A stretch of DNA of 64,000 bases from positions 1 through 64,000 of the forward strand of contig NZ_JAPTNL010000016.1 in the NCBI RefSeq assembly GCF_026891095.1, given 5' to 3'. Below, piece after piece: positions 62,930 through 64,000 of this stretch. Both the position numbers and the translations under genes were made by a program. The notes under the pieces are model-generated. The model was given only the letters and a program-made list of their open reading frames with translations, did no database searches and had not been told where the DNA came from. The stretch's first letter is position 1, and each line of letters starts with the position of its first letter. This stretch comes from Roseovarius salincola (GTDB lineage: Bacteria; Pseudomonadota; Alphaproteobacteria; Rhodobacterales; Rhodobacteraceae).

Positions 62930-64000
62930 TCAGCCCTTGTCGTCCTCGTCGCCCTTGAGGGCCGCGCCAAGAATATCGCCCAGCGATGCGCCCGAGTCCG
63001 AGCTGCCATACTGTTGGACGGCCTCTTTCTCTTCGGCGATTTCGCGCGCCTTGATCGACAGGCCCAGACGGCGGCTCTTGGAGTCGACATTGGTGACGCG
63101 CACGTCAACCTTGTCGCTGACCGAGAAACGCTCGGGGCGCTGTTCGGACCTGTCACGGCTGAGGTCGGAGCGGCGGATGAAGGATTTGAACCCGTCATGC
63201 TGCACTTCGATCCCGCCATCCTCGATCGAGGTCACTTCGACGGTGATGATCGAGCCGCGCTTCACGCCGCCGACTGCCTCGGCGAAGGGATCGCCATCCA
63301 GTGCCTTGATCGAAAGCGAAATGCGCTCTTTCTCGACATCCACTTCCGAGACGACGGCCTTGACGACATCGCCCTTCTTGTAGTTCTGGATCGCGTCCTC
63401 GCCACGTTCGTCCCAGCTCAGGTCGCTGAGGTGAACCATGCCGTCGATCTCGCCGGGCAGGCCGATGAACAGACCGAATTCGGTGATGTTCTTGACCTCG
63501 CCCTCGACCTCGGTGCCGACGGGGTGGGTTTCTGCAAACACCTCCCACGGGTTGCGCTGCGTCTGCTTGAGACCCAGCGACACGCGGCGCTTGGCCTGGT
63601 CGATTTCCAGCACCATGACTTCGACTTCCTGGCTGGTCGAGACGATCTTGCCGGGATGCACGTTCTTCTTGGTCCAGGACATTTCCGAGACGTGAACCAG
63701 ACCTTCGACACCGGGCTCCAGCTCCACGAAGGCGCCGTAATCGGTGATGTTGGTCACGCGGCCCGTATGGACCGAGGCCAGCGGATACTTGGCGGCGACC
63801 ATATCCCACGGATCGTCCTGAAGCTGCTTGATGCCCAGGCTGATACGGTGGGTTTCCTTGTTGATCTTGATGACCTGAACCTTGACGGTCTCGCCGATCG
63901 ACAGGATCTCCGAGGGGTGGTTGACGCGGCGCCATGCCATGTCGGTGACGTGCAGCAGGCCGTCCACACCGCCCAGGTCCACGAAGGCCCCGTATTCGGT
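62930..64000 (-). CDS. rpsA: 30S ribosomal protein S1 (3' part)
   Basis: The C-terminal 356 residues of S1; the gene continues past the window end, so the start is not visible. At least four S1 RNA-binding motifs are seen (TEYGAFVDLGGVDGLLHVTDMAW, TDYGAFVELEPGVEGLVHVSEMSW, TEFGLFIGLPGEIDGMVHLSDLSW, and a last degenerate one). The acidic C-terminus ends EDDKG. S1 binds mRNA leaders during initiation. A strong terminator follows. Confidence 0.97.
   Translation of the reverse strand, partial: TEYGAFVDLGGVDGLLHVTDMAWRRVNHPSEILSIGETVKVQVIKINKETHRISLGIKQLQDDPWDMVAAKYPLASVHTGRVTNITDYGAFVELEPGVEGLVHVSEMSWTKKNVHPGKIVSTSQEVEVMVLEIDQAKRRVSLGLKQTQRNPWEVFAETHPVGTEVEGEVKNITEFGLFIGLPGEIDGMVHLSDLSWDERGEDAIQNYKKGDVVKAVVSEVDVEKERISLSIKALDGDPFAEAVGGVKRGSIITVEVTSIEDGGIEVQHDGFKSFIRRSDLSRDRSEQRPERFSVSDKVDVRVTNVDSKSRRLGLSIKAREIAEEKEAVQQYGSSDSGASLGDILGAALKGDEDDKG

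Overview
The window is a dense, high-GC stretch of an alphaproteobacterial chromosome, most likely a marine or halotolerant member of the Rhodobacteraceae (Roseobacter group). This is inferred from gene content and order: ectABC with a dedicated aspartokinase, glnD/murJ/trpS, the rsmI-yraN-gshB block, ihfB-lapA-trpF-trpB next to rpsA, and GltB-like glxBCD genes. No rRNA, tRNA, CRISPR array or phage was seen. The only sign of a mobile element is a possible insertion-sequence end at the extreme left edge.

Layout. 0-8 kb (mostly minus strand): MaoC-type hydratase, flavin reductase, LysR regulator, a FadH-like dienoyl-CoA reductase/old-yellow-enzyme fusion, a class IV aminotransferase, two VOC proteins and an L,D-transpeptidase. 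8-11.4 kb: trpS, a rhomboid-like protein without catalytic residues, murJ. 11.5-20.8 kb: a probable inserted catabolic island. It holds a divergent LacI regulator and an operon for a tripartite tricarboxylate transporter (tctABC), an acylating aldehyde dehydrogenase, an AMP-forming CoA ligase, Pta and AckA. It lies between glnD and murJ, which I recall as neighbours in relatives. 20.8-29.5 kb: glnD, an LpoA-like lipoprotein, rsmI, yraN, gshB, an alpha/beta hydrolase and comM with TTAA boxes upstream. 29.6-34.3 kb: a surface polysaccharide operon (kpsT, kpsE-like, kdsA, phosphomannomutase).

34.5-42.4 kb: the most unusual region. A GntR regulator diverges from a seven-gene operon: a glutamine-synthetase-like enzyme, the three parts of a split glutamate synthase (glxB amidotransferase, glxC GXGXG, glxD FMN/Fe-S), an unrecognised 137-aa protein, a nitrilase-family amidase and an unrecognised 196-aa protein. 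The 457-bp leader can fold into strong hairpins just before the first gene. The architecture resembles the gamma-glutamyl-amide / N-methylglutamate route for amines but lacks its dehydrogenase, so the substrate is open. 42.4-46.9 kb: ectoine biosynthesis under a divergent MarR-type (EctR-like) regulator.

47-51 kb: a lone cytochrome P450, then cueR-copA copper export. 51.2-57.7 kb: rplY and pth, separated by a LuxR-type response regulator, an unrecognised receiver-like protein and an FkbM methyltransferase. After pth comes a serine hydrolase gene broken by an in-frame amber codon. 57.8-64 kb: a KefB-like antiporter, then trpB, a methyltransferase, trpF, lapA, ihfB and the 3' part of rpsA on the minus strand.

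Starts were chosen from ribosome binding sites and family length. Statements about gene order in relatives come from general knowledge and were not checked here.
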